Source: an uncultured Saprospiraceae bacterium (GTDB taxonomy: Bacteria > Bacteroidota > Bacteroidia > Chitinophagales > Saprospiraceae). From it: a DNA stretch of 64,000 bases. Shown here in pieces: positions 1-8,832 of this stretch (position 1 is the first letter of the stretch; every line of letters begins with the position of its first letter). The stretch lies in assembly GCA_937981555.1 (NCBI GenBank), contig CALJOK010000012.1:62001-126000 (forward strand), given 5' to 3'. The position numbers and the translations under genes were made by a program. The notes beneath the pieces are model-generated. The model did not search any database. It had not been told where the DNA came from and saw nothing but the letters and a program-made list of their open reading frames with translations.

Positions 1-2
1 GG

Positions 3-3000
3 GATGTATCGAATCCTTCAAGTCCTAATTTTTTAGCTTCGTACACCGGTGAGCCTGGTTATAATCATAGTAGTTGGGTTACGCCTGATGGTAATACTGC
101 ATTTTATGCACGAGAGGTAGGAACTGGATTACCGATGACGGCTTTGGACATTTCTAACTATAACGATATTGAAGTGGTTAGTAATTTTCAATTTCCTTTG
201 CTTGCTCCAAATTCCACAGACAATACTCCACATAATCCATACTTAGTTGGTGACTATCTATATACTTCTTATTACGAAGATGGAATTGAAGTCTTTGATG
301 TGTCGGATCCTGCAAATGTGACGCTGGCAGGTTACTATGATACCTACCCTTCGAATACGCAGTACAATGGTTATAATGGATGTTGGGGAACCTATCCATT
401 TTTGCCATCAGGAAGAATTCTAGGCTCAGATGGAGTGAATGGATTATTTCTTCTTGGAACGAGTTTCACCTCTGTTCCTCCTTTGGAACTTAATCTTGTG
501 AGTCAAACCAATATATCTTGCAATGGTGGATCGAATGGAATAATTGAAGTAGCAGCCAATAACGGAACTCCTCCTTATACCTACTCACTAGTTGGAGGCA
601 CATCCCAATCCAATGGAATTTTCACAAACCTTAGTGCTGGAACATATATCATGGAAGTAACTGATGCTGATAACGACATAGAAGATATTATTGTTACCAT
701 CACACAACCTGATCCAATTACCCCTATCATTATCCAACAACAAAATGTGACTTGCAACGGAGGAATAGATGGATCCATTTCAGCTAATGCTGTTGGAGGG
801 ACAGTTGCCTCAAATTACCTTTACAGTATTGATGGCACTAACTTTTCTCCTAACAATCTATTTACAAATCTTTCATCAGGTGTTTATGCATTAACCATTC
901 GAGATGATAATAACTGTGAAGCCATTTTGCCTTTTACTATTTCTCAACCTGATCCATTACAATCTTTTATTAATTCACAAACAGAAGTAGATTGTTTTGG
1001 GAATAACTCAGGATCGATAGAATTTAATACCATAGGAGGAACACAAAACTACTTGTACTCTCTTGATCAAATGAATTATCAAGCAAGTAGTTCATTCTCC
1101 AATCTCCCAGCTGGTAATTATACCTTACACACTCTTGATGCAAATAACTGTACTTCGCAAACTCCCTTCTCTATTTCAGAACCTGATCTTTTAGAAATTT
1201 CTGTGAATCAACAAACGAACTTGGGTTGCTTTGGCGATACAGATGGTGAAGTTATGTTAGATGGACAAGGTGGAACAGGAAATTATCAATACAACATTGA
1301 TGGAGGAAATTATCAAACGAGTGCTACATTTAATAACCTTACCGCAGGTAGTTATGACTTCAATATCAAAGATGCCAACGACTGTATGGCATCTCTAAAT
1401 ATCACGATTACTTCTCCTCCTGAAATCGATGTACAAATATCTGAAATAATTCAGGTAGAATGTTTTGGAGGAAATACAGGATCTGTTACCCTTCAACTTT
1501 CAGGAGGTGCTGGGAATTTCAGCACAACTATGAACGGAAATACAGTAACAGGAAGTACCGTGGTTTTCCAAAACTTAACGGCAGGAACTTACCCTATTTT
1601 AATTGAAGATGGCAACAACTGTACAACCATAGAATCAGTCATCATTAATGAAAACGCTGAAGTTCAACTTTTTCTCACTAGTGCTCAAAATGTAACTTGT
1701 AATGGAAATTCAGATGGTACTATCGAAGTAAATGTAGTCGGCGGGAATGGCGGATATATTTATTCTATCAACGGTACACCGAATGGTTCTAACAATATAT
1801 TTACAAATCTATCCGCAGGACAATATTCTATTTCAACAATGGATGATCTAGGATGTGAAGATCTGATAACCGTTGACATTACTGAACCTTCAGCTATCCA
1901 AATCAATTTAATTTCACAGATAAATGAAAGTTGTTCAGGTGCTAATGATGGTTCAGTAATATTCCAAGCAAATGGCGGTGTTGGTAATTTCCAATACACC
2001 TTAAACAGTACAACTAACTCGACAGGAATTTTCACAAACCTTTCAGCAGGCAATTATAATGTAGTCATCTTGGATGGAAATTCTTGTGTCGAAAATCTTC
2101 CTTTCCTCATTGATTCAGCTAATCCAATCGCTGCTCAAATTGATACTCAAACGGAAGTAGATTGTTTTGGAAATAATAATGCAACCATCCAAGTTTCTGC
2201 CTCAGGTGGAAATTCAAATTTCACATTTAACCTTGGAACACAAAGTAACTCAACTGGTTTTTTCCAAAACTTAACTGCAGGGAATTATACTATCTCAATT
2301 ACAGATGGAAACAATTGTCAAACGACAATCGGCGCAACTATTTCCCAACCTAGTGAAATTTCTCCTTCTGTAGCAAATTCACAAGAGGTGAATTGCTTTG
2401 GAGAAAACAACGGAAGTTTTCAAATCCAAGCAAGCGGAGGAACAGGTAGTTACAATTTTTCTATGGGCAACGAAACGAACTCAACAGGGGTTTTCGAAAA
2501 TCTTGCCGCAGGAACTTATACCATTTCAATTACAGATGAAAATAATTGTTTTTCACTATTTTCCACTACTGTTTTTCAGCCCGAGATGATTACTTCTTCT
2601 ATTTCTGCCTCTCAGAATGTTAACTGTTTTGGAGAAAATAACGGAAGTCTTCAAATACAGGCAAGTGGTGGAGTTGGTAATTTAAATTTCACTTTAGGAA
2701 ATGAAACGAACTCAACTGGCCTATTCGAAAACCTTTCTGTAGGAAATTATAACATTATAATTACGGATGAGAATAATTGCTCCACTTCCTCTTCTTATGA
2801 AATCTCAGAACCAACGGAATTGATTTCCGAAATTTTACAAACCAATCCAATCGATTGTGCTGGAGGGAATAACGGAATGATTCAATTTGAAGCTAACGGA
2901 GGAACTGGGAGTTACCAGTTTTCGCTGAATGGACAAACCAATTCAACTGGTCTTTTTGAAAATCTTGCTGCGGATGATTACATGATGAATCTGACCGATG

Positions 3001-5636
3001 GAAATGGTTGTTCCACTTCTCAAAATGTTACGCTTACCGAACCTCTTGCAATTACTGTTGATCTTTTATTAATACAAAACACACTTTGCAATGGCGAAAA
3101 CTCAGGTGCTATTTCAGTCAGCGCTGGTGGAGGAATTGGTCTATTTGAATTTTCTCTTGGCAATGAGACCAACACAACAGGGACTTTTGAAAATCTTAAC
3201 GCAGGAACTTATAACATTATAATTACGGACGAAAACGATTGCCAAAATTCTGTCGAAGCAACAGTCGAAGAACCAAACACGATCAATATCGAAACATTAC
3301 AAATTCAAAATCTGTTTTGTAACGGAGATGATTCTGGTGCTATTAATTTTAATGCAAATGGTGGCGTTGGAAATTTATTTTTCACACTAGGAAATGAAAC
3401 TAATTCATCTGGTGAATTCGAAAACCTTGCAGCAGGAACTTATGAAGTCATCGTAACGGATGACAATGATTGCACTAATTCTATGTCCTTCGAAATCAAT
3501 GAGCCACTACCTTTGGAAGTCAATTTAATGCAAAGTCAAAATGTACTTTGCAATGGAGATAATTCTGGGTCGATCAACTTAAATACTTCTGGTGGAACTG
3601 GAAACATCCAATTCTCTTTAGGAAATGAAACAAACGCAACTGGTATTTTTGAAAACCTCACAGCAGGAGCTTACGAAATCATCGCAACTGATAACAATAT
3701 GTGCACGTCTTCTATCGAAGTCAACATTTCGGAACCAACTGCTATTGGTCTAACCATTAGCAATTTGCAAGATGTTACTTGTCAAGGAGAAAATGATGGA
3801 GGCATATTTATTGTTGCAAACGGTGGAAATGGAAATTACACCTACACTCTTGGTAACGAAACTAACTCAACTGGCACTTTTGAAAATCTCTCTTCGGGTA
3901 GCTATACCATTATAGTTACAGATGAAAATGATTGTCAAAATTCTATCGAAACAAATATTTCCGAACCACAACCAATCGTACCCAACATCGAATTTACCAA
4001 CTCAATCCTATGTGCTGGTGAAGCAACTGGAGCAATCGCTACAACTGCCACAGGAGGCAACGGAAACTTCGAATATACTTTAGGAAATGAAACAAACTCA
4101 AGTGGTGTTTTTGAAAATTTAGAAGGTGGGATTTACATCATCTCGATTATCGATCAAAATAATTGTAGCTCAACTATTGAATTTGAAATTGACGAACCAC
4201 AACAAATTTCTACTTCAATTTCTCAAACTCAAAACATCCTTTGTGCAGGCGATTCATCTGGTAGTTTTGAAATAAATGCAACAGGCGGAACGGGTGTACA
4301 CATTTTTATTTTGAATGGAAATTCAAATTCTACAGGCGTTTTTGAAAACTTAAATGCTGGTACTTTTGAAGTAACCATCTTAGATGAAAATGATTGTGAA
4401 ACTACCGAAACTATTTCGCTTACCGAGCCTGACGAATTAATTTTAACTTTGGAAAACACCCAAATGGCAGATTGCGCAGGTGCCACCACAGGAAGTTTTG
4501 GAGTGCAAGCTTCTGGCGGAATGGGGAACTACACTTATTCGATTTCCAATCAAACGAATTCAAATGGAATCTTTGAAAACCTAGCATCTGGCGTTTACGA
4601 TTGCCTCGTGACGGATGAAAACAATTGTACATTTTTGCTTCCCGTTACCATCAATGAGAATAATGATATTGAGTTAAATGAATTCAATAATACAAATACT
4701 GAATGCTTCGGAGATGAAAATGGAAGCATCTCAATTTCAGTTACTGGCGGAATAGGAGACTTTACTTTTTCTCTGGGAAGTGAAACTAATGCAACTGGTA
4801 TTTTCCAAAATCTTCCTGCTGGAATTTATAATGTTACGGCAACTGATATCAACGATTGCTCTGCTATTTTCTCTGCACAAATTACCGAACCAGATGTATT
4901 AGGAATGTCAACTGATGAAATCATTAATGTGCCTTGCTTTGGAGAAAGTACTGGTTCAGTTCAACTTTTGGCAACTGGTGGAACAGGCAATTTCGATTTT
5001 TCTATAAATGGAAATTCCAACGCCACAGGGCTTTTCGAAAACTTACCTGCTGGAATTTATGATGCATTGGTAACTGACGAAAACAATTGTAACAATACAA
5101 TTACATTTGAAATCACCGAAGCTCCCGAACTCATTTTTGCTATCACAAACATAACGAACGATACGGGCAACGGAAATGGAAGTGTCACTTTTGAGGGCGC
5201 AGGCGGAACATCACCTTACCTATTTTCTTTGGATGGATTCGATTATCAGGAAGGAATGACCTTCTCTATTTTATCTGCTGGAAATTACATCGGCTACATT
5301 CAAGATGCAAATGGCTGCATCATCGAAAGTCAATTTGAAATTATTTTGGAAACGTCAATTTCTAATCCAGATTTAGGTATTTTAGAAATGAATGTTTTCC
5401 CAAATCCTTTTTCTGAAAAAATTATTTTACATATGGATCTAGTTTTTGCACAAACGATCAACTTGGAAATGATTAATATTTCAGGACAAACTATTTTACA
5501 AAAAATAACCAATATTGAAAGTGGTAAACAAAATATTAACCTCGACGTTGAAAATAATATCCCCGCTGGCATTTATTTTTTAAGTGTAAAAAATGAAGAT
5601 CAAGCAATCGGTTATTTTAAAATAATTAAACAGTAG
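3..5636 (+). CDS. SprB-repeat surface protein with T9SS sorting domain (5' partial)
   Basis: The reading frame is open from the first bases of the window, so the N-terminus lies outside it. The visible protein begins with an LVIVD-like beta-propeller segment (short DVSDP/DVSNP and DISNY units), as in choice-of-anchor-B proteins. About twenty tandem SprB-type repeats of roughly 77 residues follow, each with a CxG...DG/NG start, an inner GG, a FxNLxAGxY core and a second Cys near DxNxC. One degenerate cysteine-free repeat closes the array. The last 80 residues are a type A T9SS sorting domain (VFPNPF ... GIYFLSV). Known SprB proteins are mobile cell-surface adhesins used in gliding. Here secretion and surface attachment through T9SS are well supported, but a gliding role is only inferred. 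A subtilisin gene follows 29 bp downstream. Confidence 0.9.
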   Translation, partial: DVSNPSSPNFLASYTGEPGYNHSSWVTPDGNTAFYAREVGTGLPMTALDISNYNDIEVVSNFQFPLLAPNSTDNTPHNPYLVGDYLYTSYYEDGIEVFDVSDPANVTLAGYYDTYPSNTQYNGYNGCWGTYPFLPSGRILGSDGVNGLFLLGTSFTSVPPLELNLVSQTNISCNGGSNGIIEVAANNGTPPYTYSLVGGTSQSNGIFTNLSAGTYIMEVTDADNDIEDIIVTITQPDPITPIIIQQQNVTCNGGIDGSISANAVGGTVASNYLYSIDGTNFSPNNLFTNLSSGVYALTIRDDNNCEAILPFTISQPDPLQSFINSQTEVDCFGNNSGSIEFNTIGGTQNYLYSLDQMNYQASSSFSNLPAGNYTLHTLDANNCTSQTPFSISEPDLLEISVNQQTNLGCFGDTDGEVMLDGQGGTGNYQYNIDGGNYQTSATFNNLTAGSYDFNIKDANDCMASLNITITSPPEIDVQISEIIQVECFGGNTGSVTLQLSGGAGNFSTTMNGNTVTGSTVVFQNLTAGTYPILIEDGNNCTTIESVIINENAEVQLFLTSAQNVTCNGNSDGTIEVNVVGGNGGYIYSINGTPNGSNNIFTNLSAGQYSISTMDDLGCEDLITVDITEPSAIQINLISQINESCSGANDGSVIFQANGGVGNFQYTLNSTTNSTGIFTNLSAGNYNVVILDGNSCVENLPFLIDSANPIAAQIDTQTEVDCFGNNNATIQVSASGGNSNFTFNLGTQSNSTGFFQNLTAGNYTISITDGNNCQTTIGATISQPSEISPSVANSQEVNCFGENNGSFQIQASGGTGSYNFSMGNETNSTGVFENLAAGTYTISITDENNCFSLFSTTVFQPEMITSSISASQNVNCFGENNGSLQIQASGGVGNLNFTLGNETNSTGLFENLSVGNYNIIITDENNCSTSSSYEISEPTELISEILQTNPIDCAGGNNGMIQFEANGGTGSYQFSLNGQTNSTGLFENLAADDYMMNLTDGNGCSTSQNVTLTEPLAITVDLLLIQNTLCNGENSGAISVSAGGGIGLFEFSLGNETNTTGTFENLNAGTYNIIITDENDCQNSVEATVEEPNTINIETLQIQNLFCNGDDSGAINFNANGGVGNLFFTLGNETNSSGEFENLAAGTYEVIVTDDNDCTNSMSFEINEPLPLEVNLMQSQNVLCNGDNSGSINLNTSGGTGNIQFSLGNETNATGIFENLTAGAYEIIATDNNMCTSSIEVNISEPTAIGLTISNLQDVTCQGENDGGIFIVANGGNGNYTYTLGNETNSTGTFENLSSGSYTIIVTDENDCQNSIETNISEPQPIVPNIEFTNSILCAGEATGAIATTATGGNGNFEYTLGNETNSSGVFENLEGGIYIISIIDQNNCSSTIEFEIDEPQQISTSISQTQNILCAGDSSGSFEINATGGTGVHIFILNGNSNSTGVFENLNAGTFEVTILDENDCETTETISLTEPDELILTLENTQMADCAGATTGSFGVQASGGMGNYTYSISNQTNSNGIFENLASGVYDCLVTDENNCTFLLPVTINENNDIELNEFNNTNTECFGDENGSISISVTGGIGDFTFSLGSETNATGIFQNLPAGIYNVTATDINDCSAIFSAQITEPDVLGMSTDEIINVPCFGESTGSVQLLATGGTGNFDFSINGNSNATGLFENLPAGIYDALVTDENNCNNTITFEITEAPELIFAITNITNDTGNGNGSVTFEGAGGTSPYLFSLDGFDYQEGMTFSILSAGNYIGYIQDANGCIIESQFEIILETSISNPDLGILEMNVFPNPFSEKIILHMDLVFAQTINLEMINISGQTILQKITNIESGKQNINLDVENNIPAGIYFLSVKNEDQAIGYFKIIKQ
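490..5340 (+). repeat. Tandem SprB-type repeats (about 21 units of about 231 bp)
   Basis: Twenty cysteine-containing units and one degenerate final unit follow one another without spacers. Units from about 2150 to 4600 are the most alike, sharing a GNETNSTG...FENLxAGTY core at protein level and several near-identical stretches at DNA level. This suggests expansion or gene conversion in the middle of the array, with older, more divergent units at the two ends. Confidence 0.85.
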
Positions 5637-5651
5637 ATAGCAACCTATCTA
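5634..5651 (+). other. Small hairpin overlapping a stop codon
   Basis: TAGATAG and CTATCTA form a perfect 7-bp stem around a CAAC loop. The 5' arm begins with the stop codon of the SprB-repeat gene. No T-run follows, so it is more likely an intergenic processing or stability element than a terminator. The subtilisin gene starts 14 bp later. Confidence 0.4.
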
Positions 5652-5665
5652 TCAAAAATATCAAC

Positions 5666-7450
5666 ATGAAAAAATATTCAATATTTTTAATCTTAAGCTC
5701 TATTCTATTTTTAACTTGGACAGCTTTCACTCCTTCAGAAAACACCAACTTTGAAGACGAAAATTGGGAAGAAAAAATCTCTCCCAAACTCATGACCAAA
5801 GCTCTCCGAGGAGAAGCTTTAGATTTTTTAGTTGTTTTAAAAAATCAAAAAAATGTTAGCGCATCTCAAAATTTCAAAACGAAAGAAGCTCGTGGAAATT
5901 TCGTTTACGAAAAATTAAAAACCAATGCGCAAGCTGACCAAAAAAATATTTTAAAAGTTTTAAAAAATGCTCAGGCATCCTACCAATCATTTTTCATCAT
6001 CAATGCCATTCAAGTAAAAGGTGATTACAACCTCCTTCGAAAATTAGCAACATTGCCAGAAGTCAACCAACTGACCGACAACTCCCCTATTCAATTCGAG
6101 GAACCTGTTTCAACTAATTACACTAACGAAAGAGGGCCAACTGCTATCGAATGGGGAGTTGATATGATTGATGCCGAAGAAGTTTGGGCGCTCGGATTCA
6201 ATGGTCAAAATGTCATTGTTGGAGGTCAAGATACTGGTTACGATTGGACACATCCAGCCCTCAGTCAAAAATATCGCGGCAATGGAACGACCATCGATCA
6301 TAATTATAATTGGCATGACGCCATTCATGAAATCAATGCCAACGCACAAGATTCGATTAATCCATGTGGCTTAGATGTGCAATATCCTTGCGACGATCAT
6401 AATCACGGAACTCACACGATGGGGACGATGGTCGGCGAAGATGGCGATAACCAAATCGGAGTTGCCCCTGGTGCAAAATGGATTGCTTGCAGAAATATGG
6501 AAAGAGGAAATGGTACGCCAGCAACTTACATCGAATGTTTCGAATGGTTTATGGCACCAACCGATTTGAATAATGAAAATCCAGATGTCTCAAAAGCACC
6601 TCACGTAATTGCCAATTCTTGGAGTTGTCCAACTTCGGAAGGTTGCGATTCTACGAACTGGCATATCATGGAAACCGTTGTACAAAATTTAAAAGCATCA
6701 GGAGTTGTCGTTGTCGTTTCAGCTGGAAATAGTGGTAGCCAAGGTTGCGGAAGTGTGAGTACTCCTGCCGCAATATTCGAAGCAAGTTTTAGTGTTGGCG
6801 CAACTGCGCAAAATGATACAATTGCAGGTTTTAGTAGTCGTGGCCCGGTGACGATCAATGGAACTGGCATTCGAAAACCAAATGTTTCTGCACCTGGAGT
6901 AGCTGTACGATCTTGCATTCGAGATAGTAGTTATGCTACTTATAGTGGTACAAGTATGGCTGGTCCGCACACCGCAGGATTGGTTGCTCTGATGATTTCT
7001 GCAAACCCAGATTTGGCAGGACAAGTAGAAGTTATTGAAGATATTATTGAACTAACTGCTGTTCCAAAAACAGATACTTTAGATTGTGGTGGAATTTCAA
7101 GTCAAGATATTCCAAACAATATATATGGCTACGGAAGGATTAATGCATTAGCTGCTGTGAATGAAGGGCTTAACTTTTCCACAACCTATAACAATGAACT
7201 TACAAATATATCAGTTAATACTTTCCCAAATCCAACCAGCGATTTTATCTCATTTGAATTTTTTAATTTATTGGGGAAAACGGATTTGGAAATTTATGAT
7301 GCAGCAGGTCGATTATTGCAATCACACCAATTTGATTTGCTAGAATATCAAATTGAAAAAATCGATTTAAGTGCTTTTTCCGCTGGTGCTTATTTTTATA
7401 CCATAAGAAATAAGGCTACTGAAAAGACGGGAAAGATTTTCAAAAATTAA
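5666..7450 (+). CDS. Secreted subtilisin-like (S8) serine protease with T9SS sorting domain
   Basis: A signal peptide (residues about 1-20) is followed by an inhibitor-I9-like prodomain (about 45-145) and an S8 peptidase domain. The triad is visible: Asp189 in QDTG, His247 in HNHGTH and Ser430 in SGTSMAGP, with oxyanion Asn355 in SAGNSG. The C-terminus (about residues 515-594) is a type A T9SS sorting domain with the FPNPT motif and a GAYFYTI ending. The enzyme should be exported and cleave extracellular protein. It lies 29 bp after the SprB-repeat gene on the same strand, so the two may be co-transcribed, and processing of the adhesin is possible but unproven. The prodomain and all catalytic residues are intact. 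Confidence 0.93.
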   Translation: MKKYSIFLILSSILFLTWTAFTPSENTNFEDENWEEKISPKLMTKALRGEALDFLVVLKNQKNVSASQNFKTKEARGNFVYEKLKTNAQADQKNILKVLKNAQASYQSFFIINAIQVKGDYNLLRKLATLPEVNQLTDNSPIQFEEPVSTNYTNERGPTAIEWGVDMIDAEEVWALGFNGQNVIVGGQDTGYDWTHPALSQKYRGNGTTIDHNYNWHDAIHEINANAQDSINPCGLDVQYPCDDHNHGTHTMGTMVGEDGDNQIGVAPGAKWIACRNMERGNGTPATYIECFEWFMAPTDLNNENPDVSKAPHVIANSWSCPTSEGCDSTNWHIMETVVQNLKASGVVVVVSAGNSGSQGCGSVSTPAAIFEASFSVGATAQNDTIAGFSSRGPVTINGTGIRKPNVSAPGVAVRSCIRDSSYATYSGTSMAGPHTAGLVALMISANPDLAGQVEVIEDIIELTAVPKTDTLDCGGISSQDIPNNIYGYGRINALAAVNEGLNFSTTYNNELTNISVNTFPNPTSDFISFEFFNLLGKTDLEIYDAAGRLLQSHQFDLLEYQIEKIDLSAFSAGAYFYTIRNKATEKTGKIFKN

Positions 7451-7461
7451 ACTCCCCTTGG

Positions 7462-7484
7462 TGACACAGTTCAAAATTGTGTCA
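7462..7484. repeat. Palindromic intergenic hairpin, copy 1
   Basis: TGACACAGTT and AATTGTGTCA pair with one G-U around a 3-nt loop. Its core resembles that of the hairpin about 90 bp further right, so the two look like members of one REP-like intergenic family rather than unrelated terminators. Confidence 0.5.
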
Positions 7485-7561
7485 TCGATTGAAGGTAAAA
7501 CTAAATTCAATTTTCACGCACAAATCCATTTTTCTAAAAAAAGAAATTATACTTAAATAAT

Positions 7562-7600
7562 CCGTGACACGGTTTGAAACCGTGCCACGGGTTTTTCTTT
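7562..7600 (+). terminator. REP-like hairpin followed by T-run
   Basis: Arms of 14 bases at 7562-7575 and 7577-7590 pair with a single mismatch and are followed by a T-rich tract. This fits a factor-independent terminator for the subtilisin gene. The core GTGACACGGTTT is a variant of the hairpin at 7462-7484. Confidence 0.65.
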
Positions 7601-7667
7601 TTTAGAGAAAAATATCACCTCTTAACTACGTATTACAAATTTTCTTTTTTAGTAACTAATGTTTCGT

Positions 7668-7675
7668 TATTTTTG
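7668..7675 (+). promoter_or_regulatory. Bacteroidota -7 element (TATTTTTG) of trhO
   Basis: The sequence matches TAnnTTTG, the -7 consensus of the Bacteroidota primary sigma factor, 30 bp before the trhO start codon. Transcription should begin a few bases downstream, giving a leader of about 25 nt. Confidence 0.6.
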
Positions 7676-7705
7676 CAAAAAGTTTTGATTTAATAATTTT
7701 TAGAG

Positions 7706-8743
7706 ATGAAGAGATTACATAATAAAATAAACAAAGAGGAACTCAAGCAGAGAATGCTCGAAAGCAACGTGGAACGAACCACTTTGTCATTTTATAAATA
7801 TGCACAAATTAAAGATGTAGAGAAATTCCGAAATGAATTATATCGAGCACTTGATGCAGTTGAAGTTTATGGAAGAATCTATGTTTCAGAGGAAGGCATC
7901 AATGGGCAGATATCAGTTCCTACCAAAAATTTAGAGGAGTTTAAAACTCGACTTTATGCAGTTGAATTTTTGGATCAAGTTCGACTCAATATTGCCATTG
8001 ACGATGATGGGAAATCTTTCTATTTACTAAAAATAAAAATCCGAGGAAAGATTGTCGCTGATGGATTGAATGATAAAACATTTGATGTAACCAATCGAGG
8101 TGTACATTTGGATGCCAAAGGATTCAATGAATTGACGGATGATCCAAATACGATTGTCATCGACATGCGGAATCATTACGAAACGGAAGTTGGACATTTC
8201 GAAAATGCCGTCTTACCTGACGCAGATACTTTTCGGGAAGCATTACCCAAAGTGGAAAAAATGCTCGAAGATGATAAAAATAAAAATATTGTGATGTATT
8301 GCACCGGTGGAATCCGTTGCGAAAAAGCAAGTGCTTATTATAAGCACAAAGGTTTTCAAAATGTTTTTCAACTCGATGGCGGAATTATCGAATACGCTCG
8401 TCAAGTAGATCAACTAGGTTTGGAAAATAAATTCATTGGAAAAAATTTCGTCTTCGATGATCGAATGGGCGAACGAATCTCTGAAGACATTATCGCCAAC
8501 TGTCATCAATGTGGTAAGTCTTGCGACACCCACATTAATTGTGCGAATGATGCTTGTCATATTTTATTTATTCAATGTGATGAGTGTGCGGAGAAATTTC
8601 AAAATTGTTGTTCTGAGAAATGTACGGACTTTATCCAATTGCCACTCGAAGAGCAAATGAGAAAGAAAACAACAGAGACATTTAATGGAACAAAATTCGG
8701 CAAAGGTCGGTACAAAGCTCATAACCAAAATCATGAACTGTAA
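7706..8743 (+). CDS. trhO: tRNA uridine(34) hydroxylase TrhO (rhodanese domain)
   Basis: This YceA/UPF0176-family protein performs oxygen-dependent hydroxylation of U34 in tRNAs, the first step toward wobble 5-carboxymethoxyuridine-type modification. Residues about 25-120 form the acylphosphatase-like UPF0176 domain. Residues about 135-235 form a rhodanese domain with the catalytic loop YCTGGIRC (Cys199). The C-terminus carries the family's Cys-rich segment (CHQCGKSC ... CDEC ... CCSEKC). Length (345 aa) is normal. It has its own TAnnTTTG promoter and no obvious operon partner. Confidence 0.93.
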   Translation: MKRLHNKINKEELKQRMLESNVERTTLSFYKYAQIKDVEKFRNELYRALDAVEVYGRIYVSEEGINGQISVPTKNLEEFKTRLYAVEFLDQVRLNIAIDDDGKSFYLLKIKIRGKIVADGLNDKTFDVTNRGVHLDAKGFNELTDDPNTIVIDMRNHYETEVGHFENAVLPDADTFREALPKVEKMLEDDKNKNIVMYCTGGIRCEKASAYYKHKGFQNVFQLDGGIIEYARQVDQLGLENKFIGKNFVFDDRMGERISEDIIANCHQCGKSCDTHINCANDACHILFIQCDECAEKFQNCCSEKCTDFIQLPLEEQMRKKTTETFNGTKFGKGRYKAHNQNHEL

Positions 8744-8832
8744 TATTGATGATGAATGGTTAATCTCATAATGTAATATTCTACGAATTGGAATGAACCA
8801 TTCATCATTAAAAATCAACTATTAAAGAACTT

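Noticed and set aside
490-5340. Regular repeats as a possible CRISPR array
   Set aside because: The repeats are about 231 bp, stay in one reading frame and encode SprB domains. There are no short repeat-spacer units and no cas genes.
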